Made by a program: the position numbers and the translations under genes. From NCBI RefSeq assembly GCF_001053185.1, contig NZ_CSTD01000001.1:1172333-1236332 (forward strand): a stretch of 64,000 nt of DNA. The letters are read 5' to 3'. The stretch comes from Mycobacterium bohemicum DSM 44277. Lineage in GTDB: Bacteria > Actinomycetota > Actinomycetes > Mycobacteriales > Mycobacteriaceae. Positions within the stretch are counted from its first letter, which is position 1. Each line of letters starts with the position of its first letter. Below the pieces are notes generated by a model. It was not told the DNA's origin, did no database searches, and saw only the letters and a program-made list of their open reading frames with translations. Of the stretch, positions 1-10,416 are shown piece after piece.

Positions 1-1018
1 GCGGCGCAGCAAGGATCGCCCGCCGGACAATCCGCGGGTTCTGCAGTGACGCGCTGACGAGCTCGCTGACCGTCCAGCCGACGGCCACCGCCGCACCCAG
101 GAAACCGGCCGTGACCGGCTGCAGGTGGGCGAGCTGCTGCCCGAACAGCGGCACGTAGATGTCGACCATCGCCCCGGCCATCAGGACCCCCATCGTCAGG
201 TAGATCCATTTCAGGGGCCCGGGGCCGAAGACGCTGGGCGGCAGCACCGCCGGGCGCCTTCGCCGGTCGACGACGACGAACAGCCCGACCAGCGCGATGC
301 CGGCGAGCAGCAACCCGAAGGTCGCGGCGGCGTTGTGCGGGATCTGCGCGACGCTGATGACCAGCGCCGCCACCCCGATCACCACCAGCGACCGGACCGG
401 CACCGCGAAGTCGGCGGGGGCCGACGCGGACCGGGTTGCGGGCAGCGCGACCGGAACCAGCGCGGCCATCAGCGCCGTCAGCGCCGCCATTGCGACGAAC
501 GCCCACCTCCACAGGCCGAACTGCGCGAACAGGCCGCCCGTCGCGGGCCCGACGACCGTCGCGACGCCCCACATCGCCGACACCAGGGCCGAGCCGCGGG
601 TCCACAGCGCGGGCGGGAGCGCGGCGTTGATCACCGCGTATCCCAGGCCGGCCAGCAGGCCGCCCGCCACCCCCTGCAGTGCCCGGCTCGCGATCAGCAG
701 CTCCATAGTGGGGGCGGCCCCGCAGGCCAGGCTGGCCAGGCCGAACAGGGCCAGCCCAAGCAGGTATGACGCCCGCGCCCCGAGCCGCAGCAGGATCGCA
801 CTGACGAGGGTCGCCGCCACCACCGACCCGACCAGGTACAGCGTGGTCACCCAGGCGTAGAGGCGCCTGCCGCCGATGTCGGCGACGGTATTCGGCAGCA
901 GGCTGCTGGTCAGGAACTCGTTCGTGGCGTAGAGCGCGACACCGCCGGCCAGCACGACCGACACGCCCAGGTACTTCGCACCCAGCAGTTGGCGCCAACT
1001 GCCCGCCGGGCTCGTCAC
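1..1018 (-). CDS. MFS drug-efflux transporter (Rv1634-like), C-terminal end beyond the window
   Basis: Translation from the GTG at 1018 begins [12 protein letters not shown] and runs into hydrophobic helices ([16 protein letters not shown]), the pattern of a 14-helix major facilitator drug:H+ antiporter. About 339 codons are present; the rest lies beyond base 1. The GTG overlaps the uvrB stop codon (GTGA, 1015-1018), so the gene is probably translationally coupled to uvrB, as in the M. tuberculosis uvrB-Rv1634 pair (memory). Because uvrB is frameshifted here, the main uvrB reading frame runs into this gene in frame with no stop between. Substrate is unknown. The family call is strong; a role in drug export is inferred from the family. 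Confidence 0.85.
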   Translation of the reverse strand, partial: MTSPAGSWRQLLGAKYLGVSVVLAGGVALYATNEFLTSSLLPNTVADIGGRRLYAWVTTLYLVGSVVAATLVSAILLRLGARASYLLGLALFGLASLACGAAPTMELLIASRALQGVAGGLLAGLGYAVINAALPPALWTRGSALVSAMWGVATVVGPATGGLFAQFGLWRWAFVAMAALTALMAALVPVALPATRSASAPADFAVPVRSLVVIGVAALVISVAQIPHNAAATFGLLLAGIALVGLFVVVDRRRRPAVLPPSVFGPGPLKWIYLTMGVLMAGAMVDIYVPLFGQQLAHLQPVTAGFLGAAVAVGWTVSELVSASLQNPRIVRRAILAAP

Positions 1019-3160
1019 TTCAACCCGGCGGCGTCCATCCCGCGCAGTTCCTTCTTGAGGTCGGCGATCTCGTCGCGGAACCGGGCGGCCAGCTCGAACT
1101 GCAGGTCCCGCGCGGCGGCCAGCATCTGCTCGGTGAGGTCCTTGATCAGGTCGGCGAGCTCGGCGCGCGGCATGCTTGCCGTGTCGCGGCCCTCGAACAC
1201 GCCGGCGCTCCGGCTCGCCCTGCGCGCGGCGGCCGCGGGACGCGTTGCGCCCGGAACCGCCGATCCCCACGTCGGTGTCGTCGGCCTCGCGATAGACCTG
1301 GTCGAGGATGTCGGCGATCTTCTTGCGGAGCGGCTGCGGGTCGATGCCGTGCGCCTCGTTGTAGGCGATCTGTTTGGCACGCCGCCGCTCGGTCTCGTCG
1401 ATGGCCTCTTTCATCGAGTCGGTGATCTTGTCGGCGTACATGTGCACTTCGCCCGAGACGTTGCGGGCGGCGCGGCCGATGGTCTGGATCAGGCTGCGCG
1501 TCGACCGCAGGAAGCCTTCCTTGTCGGCGTCGAGGATCGACACCAACGACACCTCGGGCAGGTCCAAACCCTCGCGCAGCAGGTTGATCCCGACCAGCAC
1601 GTCGTACTCGCCCAGCCGCAGTTGGCGCAGCAGCTCCACCCGGCGCAGGGTGTCGACCTCGGAGTGCAGGTAGCGCACCCGGATCCCCATCTCCAGCAGG
1701 TAGTCGGTGAGGTCCTCGGCCATCTTCTTGGTCAGCGTGGTGACCAGCACCCGCTCGTCGGCGTCCGTGCGCTTGCGGATCTCGCCGATCAGGTCGTCGA
1801 TCTGGCCCTTGGTCGGTTTGACCACCACCTTCGGGTCGACCAGCCCGGTGGGGCGGATGACCTGCTCGACGAACTCACCCCCGGACTGGCTGAGCTCGTA
1901 TGGCCCCGGCGTCGCCGACAGGTACACGGTCTGCCCGATCCGGTCTGCGAACTCCTCCCAGGTCAGCGGCCGGTTGTCACACGCCGACGGCAACCGGAAC
2001 CCGTACTCGACCAGGTTGCGTTTGCGCGACATGTCGCCCTCGTACATGCCGCCGATCTGCGGGACGGTCACGTGTGATTCGTCGATGACGAGCAGGAAGT
2101 CCTCGGGGAAGTAGTCCAACAGGGTCGCGGGCGGCGAGCCCGGGCCGCGGCCGTCGATGTGCCGGGAGTAGTTCTCGATGCCGGAGCAGAAGCCGACCTG
2201 CCGCATCATCTCGATGTCGTAACCCGTGCGCATCCGCAGCCGCTGGGCCTCGAGCAGCTTGCCCTGGGCCTCGAGCTCGGCCAACCGCTCGGCGAGTTCC
2301 TCTTCGATGGTGGAGATCGCGTGCGCCATCCGCTCCGGACCCGCGACGTAGTGCGTGGCGGGGAAGATCCGCAGCGAGTCGACCTGACGAATCACCTCGC
2401 CCGTCAGCGGGTGCAGGTAGTAGAGCGCCTCGATCTCGTCGCCGAAGAACTCGATGCGCACGGCCAGCTCCTCGTAGGACGGGATGATCTCGACGGTGTC
2501 GCCGCGCACCCGGAACGAGCCGCGGGTGAACGACAGGTCGTTGCGGGTGTACTGGACGTCGACCAGCAGCCGCAGCAAGCCGTCGCGGGGCACCTCGTTG
2601 CCGACCTGCAGCTCCACCGAGCGGTCCAGGTACGACTGCGGTGTGCCCAGGCCGTAGATGCAGGACACGGACGCCACCACGACGACGTCGCGCCGCGACA
2701 GCAACGCGGACGTGGCGGAGTGCCGCAGGCGCTCCACGTCGTCGTTGATGGAGCTGTCCTTCTCGATGTAGGTATCGGTCTGCGCGATGTACGCCTCGGG
2801 TTGGTAGTAGTCGTAGTACGACACGAAGTACTCAACGGCGTTGTAGGGCAACATCTCTCGCAGTTCGTTGGCGAGCTGGGCGGCCAGCGTCTTATTGGGC
2901 GCCATGACCAGGGTGGGCCGCTGCAAGCGCTCGATGAGCCATGCCGTGGTGGCCGACTTCCCGGTGCCGGTCGCGCCGAGCAGCACCACGTCGCGCTCGC
3001 CGGACCTGATCCGCCGCTCCAGCTCGTCGATGGCGGCCGGCTGGTCGCCCGCCGGCGCGTGCGGGCTGACGACCTCGAAGCGGCCGCCAGCGCGCACGAC
3101 CTCGTCGACCGCGCGGTATTCCGAATGGGCGACTACGGGATGTTCAGTCGCGAAAGCCAT
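1015..3160 (-). pseudogene. uvrB: UvrABC system protein B (UvrB), frameshifted before the C-terminal UVR domain
   Basis: UvrB is the damage-verifying helicase of nucleotide excision repair: it is loaded by UvrA and then recruits UvrC. The ATG at 3160 gives [18 protein letters not shown], then Walker A GATGTGKS, the beta-hairpin region [15 protein letters not shown], the DESH box, and motifs V and VI up to GRAARN. About 650 codons are intact, down to base 1211 (ending RRAQGEP). From there the UVR domain (SAGVFEGRD... to GMDAAGLK, stop 1015-1017) continues in another frame. Compared with my memory of the M. tuberculosis protein, four residues (GRAV) are missing at the junction, which fits an 11-base deletion. 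In the main frame no stop follows, and the frame enters the downstream MFS gene. UVR-domain loss would impair UvrC contact. Could be an assembly error. Confidence 0.88.
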
Positions 3161-3346
3161 GCCACCAGGGTAGAGCGGGGCACCGACACGTGTCGTGGTG
3201 CTGGTCGGGCGGTGAATACCGGCGCGCCGCGGGCGGCGTTAGGCTCGCGCCCGTGGAGGCGAGTGACGGCGAGCTCACGGCGATGGTCGACACGGTCCGT
3301 TCGTTCCGCCGGACTCGTGCGCATGCCGGGCTCTAGGATCGTTTCG

Positions 3347-3829
3347 ATGACCAGTTCTGCGGATCCGGTCCCCGTTGACCTGACCGATCGGGAGCGCGAC
3401 TTTATCTTCCAGGCGCTCGAGCAATGGGCGCTGGCGGCGTCTGTGATGCCGTTTCCATATCAGGTGCTGGGGTTGTCGACGTGGGACGAGTTCGGCGAAC
3501 TCACATTCCGCCTGGGTACTGCAGTGGTGGCTGGTGAGCCATTAAACGATCTGGATTGGGCACGCGTCCTTTTCCTGACGGAGTGTTCCTGGGCGAGCGA
3601 AACAGTCGGTGCGGGCCGCGGGTTCGCGAGCGTCACCGGCTACTCAGACGTCGAGGCGGTGGGCTTGCTGCGCGGTCTGCAACGCAAAATCGGCGGCATC
3701 AAACGGGCCAAACTATTGTTTCCGCACGGCGGCCGGCCCCAAACCGCCCAGGAAATCGAGGAACGCAAGCGTTGGCTCGAGCAGTTACGTCGCGACCAGC
3801 AAGACCCGGAGTATCCGCCGGGATTGTGA
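3347..3829 (+). CDS. Conserved hypothetical protein, 160 aa
   Basis: The open frame extends far upstream, but the ATG at 3347 (MTSSADPVPVDLTDRERD) follows the short spacer divergent from uvrB and is the natural start. The product is soluble, acidic at the N-terminus and rich in charged residues at the C-terminus (QEIEERKRWLEQLRRDQQ), with no signal peptide or membrane segment. I do not recognise the family. It runs convergent to the type VII secretion toxin-like gene, with only 14 bases between the two stops. An immunity partner role is conceivable from the neighbourhood, but the opposite orientation argues against it and nothing in the sequence proves it. Confidence 0.6.
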   Translation: MTSSADPVPVDLTDRERDFIFQALEQWALAASVMPFPYQVLGLSTWDEFGELTFRLGTAVVAGEPLNDLDWARVLFLTECSWASETVGAGRGFASVTGYSDVEAVGLLRGLQRKIGGIKRAKLLFPHGGRPQTAQEIEERKRWLEQLRRDQQDPEYPPGL

Positions 3830-3843
3830 GCTCGGATCGCGGA

Positions 3844-5082
3844 TCACTCGCCGTGATCCCACGGATCGGGATCCGTATCACCGAGCACTGGCGAGTGGTG
3901 ATGACCGGCGTGCGGGGGCGGCACCAAGCTGGGCCCGAAAGGCGTCAACGGCCCGCCGCCCAGATTGGGCGTGCTGCCGGGTCGCACCGGAGGCACCCGC
4001 TTGGGTGTTAGCGCGGGTTCCACCGGCGCAGGTGGGGATTCGCCCTGCGATGGGCGCGGGGTGGCCGGGCCCGCTGGTGGCTGCACAGCGGGCACGGGAG
4101 ATGCCATTTCGCCGGGAGTGATCGGCGGCAGCCGTCCCACTCGGGGAGGCGGCAGCGGCTCGATCGCCCTGGTGGTCTGGTCAAAGTATTCTTGCGGTGT
4201 CCGCCATCGGTCGTTCGGACGCGGTTCAGGTCTGAAGGCGGTTCCATAGTCGCCATCCTGCGGATTGATGAAAATCACTGTGCCGTCAGTCCGCAACAAT
4301 TCCAGTCCGCCGGATTTGAGGCTGGTGCCGATGCGGGTGTTGGGATCGTTCATCGCGTCGTAGATGGATCTGGCGAGTTCCGGAGGTGTCATGTCCGGAA
4401 AATGGAGCGAGGCGTGCCCATGCGCGATCTCGCTGGCCACCTGCTGTTTTTGCTCTTCGGTCCAGCCGGCGAACGGGCTGCCCGGTGGCCCTGACGGCGG
4501 AGGGTCTTGTTTGAAGGTGTGGTTGTCAACGGCATGAATTTTGCGTTGCGGCGACGTGCCAGACGTGGGGTTGTGCGGGAACTTGTCCCGGATTCCGGCC
4601 ACGGCATTGGTGAGTCCGCCTGCGACTTGCTGGTCGAGGGCGACCAACTGTGCGGCGCGCTGACGAATGTCGGCGGCGAAGGAGTCTGCATCAACATGCC
4701 GCACGGCCGACGCGCAGCTCAGATCAATAACGGAAAAGTCTTCTGTGACGTCGAATCCCGCAGCCTGAGCTTCCTCGACCGCATACCGCAACCGTGATCG
4801 GGCGCCGTACAGGTCCGTTGCCCCGCCGCGGGCCACTTTGGCCGCTGCTTGCAGTCGGTCGACTACCGCGCTCGTCGCGACCATGTCGGCATGGACGGCG
4901 ACGCGCATCGCGTCGGCCGTCTCACCATGCCAGTCGACCGATATCGCATCGCGCCACACCCGGTGGGCCAAACCATAGCTTCGATCCCCCACAGCATCCC
5001 AATACTCAGCCGCTTCCGTGAGATGCCCTGTGGGCCAGGCCAAAAGCTGCGATAGGGGCGGGAGCCCCACAACTGAGGACAT
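3844..5082 (-). CDS. Type VII secretion substrate-like protein with WxG motif and toxin-like C-terminal domain
   Basis: 412 aa from the ATG at 5082 (MSSVVGLPPLSQLLAWPTGH); an upstream ATG at 5199 would add 39 residues of poor quality. The N-terminal ~170 residues are helical, with W51-H52-G53 and Y100-AVE-E104. These match the WxG turn and the YxxxD/E export signal of ESX substrates. Residues ~245-310 form a compact domain (IAHGHASLHFPDM ... FINPQDGDYGTAFRP) resembling the C-terminal domains of mycobacterial WXG-type polymorphic toxin proteins. The last ~100 residues are proline-rich and end in a His/Asp tail. Secretion is inferred from the motifs and toxin activity only from resemblance. No cognate EccC or WXG100 partner lies next to it. 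Confidence 0.7.
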   Translation of the reverse strand: MSSVVGLPPLSQLLAWPTGHLTEAAEYWDAVGDRSYGLAHRVWRDAISVDWHGETADAMRVAVHADMVATSAVVDRLQAAAKVARGGATDLYGARSRLRYAVEEAQAAGFDVTEDFSVIDLSCASAVRHVDADSFAADIRQRAAQLVALDQQVAGGLTNAVAGIRDKFPHNPTSGTSPQRKIHAVDNHTFKQDPPPSGPPGSPFAGWTEEQKQQVASEIAHGHASLHFPDMTPPELARSIYDAMNDPNTRIGTSLKSGGLELLRTDGTVIFINPQDGDYGTAFRPEPRPNDRWRTPQEYFDQTTRAIEPLPPPRVGRLPPITPGEMASPVPAVQPPAGPATPRPSQGESPPAPVEPALTPKRVPPVRPGSTPNLGGGPLTPFGPSLVPPPHAGHHHSPVLGDTDPDPWDHGE

Positions 5083-5324
5083 ACCTACACACCGCTCGGT
5101 GGAGACATCACCCCGGCCATCGCCTGCAGGCCAGCGGTAACCGCACGCAGCAGCTGCATACGCGAAAGCTAATCCGGAGGCTCCTGGAGCGAAAGTCACT
5201 AGGGGGAGAAATCACGTCGGCCGCATGGTTACCACGAGCGCACCACCAGCCGATCCTCGAATGCGATAGCAAATGCGCTATCACTTTCGAAAGTCAACCG
5301 GGGACGGTCGCGCCACCGCCGCCG

Positions 5325-7394
5325 CTATCCCGTCGGGCTGGTCCAGGTCCGCGTCACCGGATTGCACTCCAGCAGGTGCCCGTCGTTGGAGGTGGTCATC
5401 GCGAACACCGGCAGCCCGGGCTTGTCGCACGAGCTCCCGGAGGCGTGCACTCCCGCCGTGATGGGTGCCCTGCCCCAGGTATTGCCCTCGCAGACGATCT
5501 GCTCGTTGTTGGTCGGGTCGTAGGCCAGCTTGTCGATGTCGCTGCACACCCCGCCCAAAACGGGCGGCGACCCCGGCGTCGACGACGGGCTCGTCGTGTT
5601 GGCCACCTGGGCGGGATCGGCCATCGGCACGCCCGCCGGCACGTCACCGATCCGGGTGGCGACCACGGGAACCCGGACCACCGCTCCCTGAGCGCCGCAT
5701 TCGTTGCTGAGCACGGTCTCGGTCACCGTGCCTCGGAGGGTGCCGTCGGCCTGCGGCGCCAACGACCATGCGATGGTCTCCTGCTGGGTGGCTCCCGCCT
5801 GCCCGTTCGGCTGGGTGCAGCCCACCCGCACCTGCTGCGGCGTGCCCTGCCAATACCCACCGACAAAGTGAAGCGTGTCGGTGTGTCCACCGTCGGCGGT
5901 GCTGGCCTTCTGGTGGGTGGCGTCGTCGAGTTGCGTGGCGGCGGCCGAACAGCCGTTGGTGGTGCACACCGAGCGGAAGGCCCACCAGTTCGTGTTGGCG
6001 GCGGTGTCGCGGATCGGGATGCCGTTCGTGGTCTGCTTGCTGTGGTCGTAGGTCAACTGGTAGCTCCCGTTGAGGGACGGCCCCCCGGAGCTCGTCGTCG
6101 CCACCGCGCTGGGCACCGTGACCGACGGTTTGGACGCGAGCGCGGGAGTGCTCGGCGAGGCGTCCGGCTGGAACGAATAGAGGATCGACCAGGTTGCCGC
6201 CACGGCGATCAGCACGGCGCACACCAGCGCGGTCGCCCACCGGGTGCGCGATGAATACCTGCGCTTCAGGGCGGCCATGGCACCGGCGACTCCGCCTCTG
6301 CGCTGCGGTGTCGACGAAGCGCCGGCGGGGTGGGCGCCGCGACCTGCGTCGGGCACGCCGCTGGTGCGCTCGCTCACGGCGGCGGCGAACTCCCGGCACC
6401 GCTCGAACCTGTCCCCGGGTTGCTTGGCCAGGGCTTTGAAGAACACGTCATCGAGGTCCGCCAGCTCCGGACGGTGGTCGCTGAGCCGGGGTGGATCCTC
6501 GTGCAGGTGCTGGCTGATCACCGCGATCGAATTGGAGTGCTGAAACGGCGGCGCACCGGTGAGCAGATGGAATGCCGTTGCGGCCAGGGCGTACTGGTCT
6601 GCCCGTCCGTCGATGAGCCCACCCGTGAGCTGTTCGGGTGCGGCGTAGGCGACAGTTCCCACGGCGACGTTGGTCTCAGTGATCCCGCTGATGTCACCGA
6701 GGTGACGCGCCACGCCGAAGTCCGCCAACAGGATTCGGCGCTCTCCGTCTTCGGGATGGGTGAGCAGGATATTGGCGGGTTTGACGTCCCGGTGCAGGAG
6801 CCCGCGGTCATGAGCGTAGTCAAGGGCACCGGCCACGGCATGCATGATGGCGCACACCTCGTCGATCGGCATCCCGTCCTGGTAGCGCTCTTTCACCAGC
6901 CGAGCGGCATCGGTCCCCTCGACGTAGTCCATGGAAATCCACAGTTGACCGTCGAACTCACCGCGGTCGTGCACGCCGACGATGTGCGGGTGCCAGAGCG
7001 TGGCGGCGAGGTCGGCTTCGCGGTTGAAGCGTTCGCGGAACTCGGGGTCCGCCGTGACCGCCTCGGCGAGAACTTTGATCACGTCGCGGCGCGGCAGCCG
7101 TGGATGCAGCGCCAGATACACCTCGGCCATCCCGCCGGCGCCCAGCTGCCGCAGGATCGTGTAGCCCGCGAATGGCGTGCCGTTGGTTACGGCCAGGCGG
7201 GAGCCACTGGCCTCGCTACGGGGCTCCGCGTTCGGGGTCGAGCTGACGGGCGGAATGCGGCGGAAAAGGTGGGCGACCGTCCCCGGCGGCAGCGAATTGA
7301 AGCCGGCCCGCAGCACCTCGCGGGCCGACCGTGGATTGCTCAACAGCCGTCGCCCGGCATCCAGGCGCCGGGTAGTGCCTCTGTGCTCGTCCAT
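5325..7394 (-). CDS. Transmembrane Ser/Thr protein kinase, PknF-like, with extracytoplasmic domain
   Basis: 689 aa from the ATG at 7394, preceded by a strong GGAGGAGAGGGGG ribosome site. Kinase domain at ~75-340: glycine loop [10 protein letters not shown], Lys107 (VIKVL), HRDVKPAN at 201-208, DFG at 225-227, APEQ at 252-255. One membrane helix lies at ~386-406, followed by a ~280-residue outer domain rich in paired Cys ([36 protein letters not shown]). There are ~70 extra residues before the kinase fold compared with PknF; no usable start lies nearer. It is divergent from a double-FHA ABC exporter. In M. tuberculosis, PknF phosphorylates the equivalent exporter Rv1747 (established), so that exporter is the likely substrate. 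The ligand of the outer domain is unknown. Confidence 0.88.
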   Translation of the reverse strand: MDEHRGTTRRLDAGRRLLSNPRSAREVLRAGFNSLPPGTVAHLFRRIPPVSSTPNAEPRSEASGSRLAVTNGTPFAGYTILRQLGAGGMAEVYLALHPRLPRRDVIKVLAEAVTADPEFRERFNREADLAATLWHPHIVGVHDRGEFDGQLWISMDYVEGTDAARLVKERYQDGMPIDEVCAIMHAVAGALDYAHDRGLLHRDVKPANILLTHPEDGERRILLADFGVARHLGDISGITETNVAVGTVAYAAPEQLTGGLIDGRADQYALAATAFHLLTGAPPFQHSNSIAVISQHLHEDPPRLSDHRPELADLDDVFFKALAKQPGDRFERCREFAAAVSERTSGVPDAGRGAHPAGASSTPQRRGGVAGAMAALKRRYSSRTRWATALVCAVLIAVAATWSILYSFQPDASPSTPALASKPSVTVPSAVATTSSGGPSLNGSYQLTYDHSKQTTNGIPIRDTAANTNWWAFRSVCTTNGCSAAATQLDDATHQKASTADGGHTDTLHFVGGYWQGTPQQVRVGCTQPNGQAGATQQETIAWSLAPQADGTLRGTVTETVLSNECGAQGAVVRVPVVATRIGDVPAGVPMADPAQVANTTSPSSTPGSPPVLGGVCSDIDKLAYDPTNNEQIVCEGNTWGRAPITAGVHASGSSCDKPGLPVFAMTTSNDGHLLECNPVTRTWTSPTG

Positions 7395-7705
7395 CGTTCT
7401 TCGCCCCCTCTCCTCCGCGACACCTGCCGACCTCGCCACCCCCCTGCGCGGTCCGACAGCGTCGGCTTGCGCATCGGGGACGGGGTGGTTCGCTTCGTCG
7501 CGGCGCCGTGCGCCGCCGCATCTGCGGACCCGGCGTGGCCGGACCTGACTCTCCTGACACCCCTCACAATCGAATGATGCCGGATGGCGGTGGGCAATTG
7601 GTCTCCTCAAGCTATGAGGTGGCTATGAGTGACCAAAGTGAAACAAAGCCAAGTCACAGGCGAGTCACACAGGGAGCACCCGCTGCGCCGACAGATACTT
7701 GAGTA
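7395..7705. promoter_or_regulatory. Divergent intergenic region between kinase and FHA-ABC exporter
   Basis: 311 bases separate the kinase start (7394, minus) from the exporter GTG (7706, plus). No further convincing gene is seen. The right half (about 7600-7700) is less GC-rich than its surroundings and probably carries the exporter promoter. GATACT at 7694-7699 lies six bases before the GTG, the spacing of a leaderless mycobacterial transcript, but it matches the TANNNT consensus only in part. The kinase has a leader with a clear ribosome site, the exporter does not. Confidence 0.4.
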
Positions 7706-10396
7706 GTGACTCTGCCCGCACCTCCCCTGCTGACAATTCGCTACGAGGGCTCGCAGCGGTCCTTCGCAGCCGGAGACGAAGTGCTCATAGGGCGTGACCC
7801 GGAGGCGGATGTGCGCATCGCGGACCCGCGGATCTCACGTGCCCACCTGATCCTGCGGTTCGATCAGGGCCGGTGGTTGGCAATTGACAACGGTTCACTC
7901 AACGGGACATACCTGAACGGCTACCGCATGCCCGTCATCGACATCCACGACGGTCAGAGCATTCACGTCGGCAATCCGCGGGGACCCAGGCTGACCTTCG
8001 CGATCGGCCCGCAACGTGGCCACAGCAACCGCCCCCACCCGCGGAGATCCACCCGCGACTCGGGGGCGCCCACCCTGGCCTGGTCCGCGCTGCCCGAGCA
8101 AACAAATCGCATCCAGCCCCAGATCCCCCCGCGCCCTCAATCCGGCGGGCGCCCGCCAAACCCTCCCGCCGCCGCCCCCCCGGCGCCCCGGGGCCAACCA
8201 ACCCGGCCGCCGAACGCGCCGCCGAGGCAGCCGATTTCGCCGCCTCGCCGACCGGTGTCGCGGCGATCACCATCCGATCCGGTCACCGTCGTCGACGCGG
8301 ACGCGGGTGCCATGACGTACGCCACACCCCCCGCCGAGCGTGACGCACGGGACTCGCCGCCGCCCGCCGAGTTAACCGTGATCGACGCGGGGAAGGCCGA
8401 CGTCTCCAACCTCGCCACCCGCATGGTGAAGTTCTTCTCGCCGAGCCCGGCGGCGAACCAGACGGGTGCCGTCACGATCGGCCGGTCGGCAGAGAACGAC
8501 ATCGTGGTCTCCGACGTGCTGGCTTCACGCGAGCACGCGACCCTGGTACAGACGCGGCTCGGCACCGAGATCCGCGACAAGAGCGTCAACGGCACGTTCG
8601 TCAACGGCACCCGGGTGGGCTCGGCGATCCTGTCCGAGGACGACGTGGTGACCATCGGCAACGTCGACCTGGTTTTTCGCAACGGCACCCTGATCCGGCT
8701 CGGCGATGCCGCGGCGCGCACGGGCGGGCTGGAGGTGCACAACGTCAAATACGTCGTCGACAACGGGAAACAACTGCTGGACAACATCTCGCTGACCGCC
8801 CGGCCCGGCACCCTGACGGCCGTGATCGGCGGTTCGGGCGCCGGGAAGAGCACGCTGGCCCGGCTCATCGCCGGCTACGCCCGTCCCACGTCGGGCTCGG
8901 TCACCTTCGAGGGTCACGATATCCACACCGAATACGCGTCGTTGCGCAGCAGGATCGGGATGGTTCCGCAGGACGACGTGGTGCACCGCCAGTTGACGGT
9001 CAACCAGGCGCTGGGCTACGCGGCCGAACTGCGGCTGCCGCCCGACACCAGCCAGGCCGACCGCGCGAAGGTGGTCGCCCGGGTGCTCGACGAACTGGAC
9101 CTGACCAAGCACGCCGACACCCGCGTCGACAAGCTGTCCGGCGGCCAGCGCAAGCGCGCGTCGGTCGCGCTGGAACTGCTGACCGGGCCGTCGCTGCTGA
9201 TCCTCGACGAGCCGACGTCGGGCCTCGACCCCGCCCTGGACTACCAGGTGATGATGATGCTGCGGCAGCTGGCCGACGCCGGCCGCGTGGTGATCGTGGT
9301 GACGCACATGCTGTCCTACCTGGACACCTGCGACCAGCTACTGCTGGTGGCGCCCGGCGGCAAGACCGCCTACTGCGGGCCGCCCGACCAGATCGGCGAG
9401 GCGATGGGAACCACCAACTGGGCCAAAATCTTCACCCAGGTGGGCGCCGACCCCGAGGAAGCCAACCGGCGCTTCGTCGAGCAGAGCGAGGCGCAGAAGC
9501 GGCCCCAGAAGCTGATGCCCGCCCGAGACGAGGAACCGGGAGACCTCGGCGAACCCGTCCACACCAGCGTGCGCCGCCAGATCTCGACGGTCGCCCGGCG
9601 GCAGGTCCGCCTGGTCGTCGCCGATCGCGCCTACTTCGTCTTCCTGGCGCTGTTGCCGTTCATCCTGGGCGCCCTGTCGCTGACGGTGCCGGGCAACAAG
9701 GGATTTCACATGCCCGGCCCGAATGCGGGCACACCCGACGAAGCCGTGCAGATACTCGCCCTGCTGCTGCCGGCCGCGGCGTTCATGGGCACCGCGCTGA
9801 CGATCCGCGATCTGGTCGGCGAGCGCGCCATCTTCCAGCGCGAGCAAGCGGTCGGGCTGTCGACGACGGCCTACCTACTCGCGAAGACCGCGGTCTTCTG
9901 CGGGTTCGCAATTCTGCAGTCGGCGATCATCACCGCGATCGTCGTGATCGGAAAGAGCGCGCCCACCCGCGGCGCCGTCCTCCTCGGCCATTCGACCGTG
10001 GGGGCCGGCCTCGAACTGTTCGCCACCGTCGCGGCGACCTGCGTCGCCTCGGCCGTTCTCGGCCTTGCGATTTCGTCGCTGGTCAGATCCAGCGAGCAGA
10101 TCATGCCGCTGTTCGTCGTGGCGGTCATGGCGCAGCTGGTGCTGTGCGGCGGCATGGTCCCGGTGACCGGCCGGCTCGGGCTCGACCAGCTGTCGTTCGC
10201 GATGCCCGCGCGGTGGGGCTACGCGGCGGCGGCCTCGACGGTCGACCTGCGTCACCTGGTGCCCGATTCGATGCTGAGCCAGGACAGGTTCTGGGAGCAC
10301 TCGTCGAAGATCTGGCTGCTCGACATGGGCGCGCTGGCGGCCCTGTCGCTGTTCTACGCCGGCTTCGTGCGGTGGAAGATTCGGCTGCGCCGGTGA
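7706..10396 (+). CDS. ABC transporter with two FHA domains (Rv1747-like)
   Basis: 896 aa from a GTG. FHA1 ~8-95 (LIGRDPEADVRIADPRISRAH), a Pro/Arg-rich linker ~105-230, FHA2 ~255-330 (IGRSAENDIVVSD, REHATL), ABC ATPase ~345-560 (Walker A GGSGAGKS, signature LSGGQRKR, Walker B LLILDEPTSGLD), then an ABC-2 membrane domain of about six helices. The linker holds two Thr-hydrophobic-Asp sites, VTVVDAD (~193) and LTVIDAG (~223). These resemble the linker threonines that PknF phosphorylates in Rv1747 to recruit its own FHA domain. Rv1747 is linked to export of cell-wall glycolipids (established), but the substrate here is not shown. In M. tuberculosis the kinase precedes the exporter on the same strand; here the pair is divergent. 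Confidence 0.93.
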   Translation: MTLPAPPLLTIRYEGSQRSFAAGDEVLIGRDPEADVRIADPRISRAHLILRFDQGRWLAIDNGSLNGTYLNGYRMPVIDIHDGQSIHVGNPRGPRLTFAIGPQRGHSNRPHPRRSTRDSGAPTLAWSALPEQTNRIQPQIPPRPQSGGRPPNPPAAAPPAPRGQPTRPPNAPPRQPISPPRRPVSRRSPSDPVTVVDADAGAMTYATPPAERDARDSPPPAELTVIDAGKADVSNLATRMVKFFSPSPAANQTGAVTIGRSAENDIVVSDVLASREHATLVQTRLGTEIRDKSVNGTFVNGTRVGSAILSEDDVVTIGNVDLVFRNGTLIRLGDAAARTGGLEVHNVKYVVDNGKQLLDNISLTARPGTLTAVIGGSGAGKSTLARLIAGYARPTSGSVTFEGHDIHTEYASLRSRIGMVPQDDVVHRQLTVNQALGYAAELRLPPDTSQADRAKVVARVLDELDLTKHADTRVDKLSGGQRKRASVALELLTGPSLLILDEPTSGLDPALDYQVMMMLRQLADAGRVVIVVTHMLSYLDTCDQLLLVAPGGKTAYCGPPDQIGEAMGTTNWAKIFTQVGADPEEANRRFVEQSEAQKRPQKLMPARDEEPGDLGEPVHTSVRRQISTVARRQVRLVVADRAYFVFLALLPFILGALSLTVPGNKGFHMPGPNAGTPDEAVQILALLLPAAAFMGTALTIRDLVGERAIFQREQAVGLSTTAYLLAKTAVFCGFAILQSAIITAIVVIGKSAPTRGAVLLGHSTVGAGLELFATVAATCVASAVLGLAISSLVRSSEQIMPLFVVAVMAQLVLCGGMVPVTGRLGLDQLSFAMPARWGYAAAASTVDLRHLVPDSMLSQDRFWEHSSKIWLLDMGALAALSLFYAGFVRWKIRLRR

Positions 10397-10416
10397 AGCG
10401 CCGCTAGGCTGACGGC

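Noticed and set aside
989..2077. Plus-strand open frame of 362 codons opposite uvrB
   Set aside because: It is the GC-driven shadow of uvrB: the minus strand carries clear UvrB motifs over the same bases and the plus product resembles nothing.
2159..3346. Upstream part of the long plus-strand frame that ends at 3829
   Set aside because: It lies antisense to uvrB. Only the part from ATG 3347 is free of overlap and protein-like.
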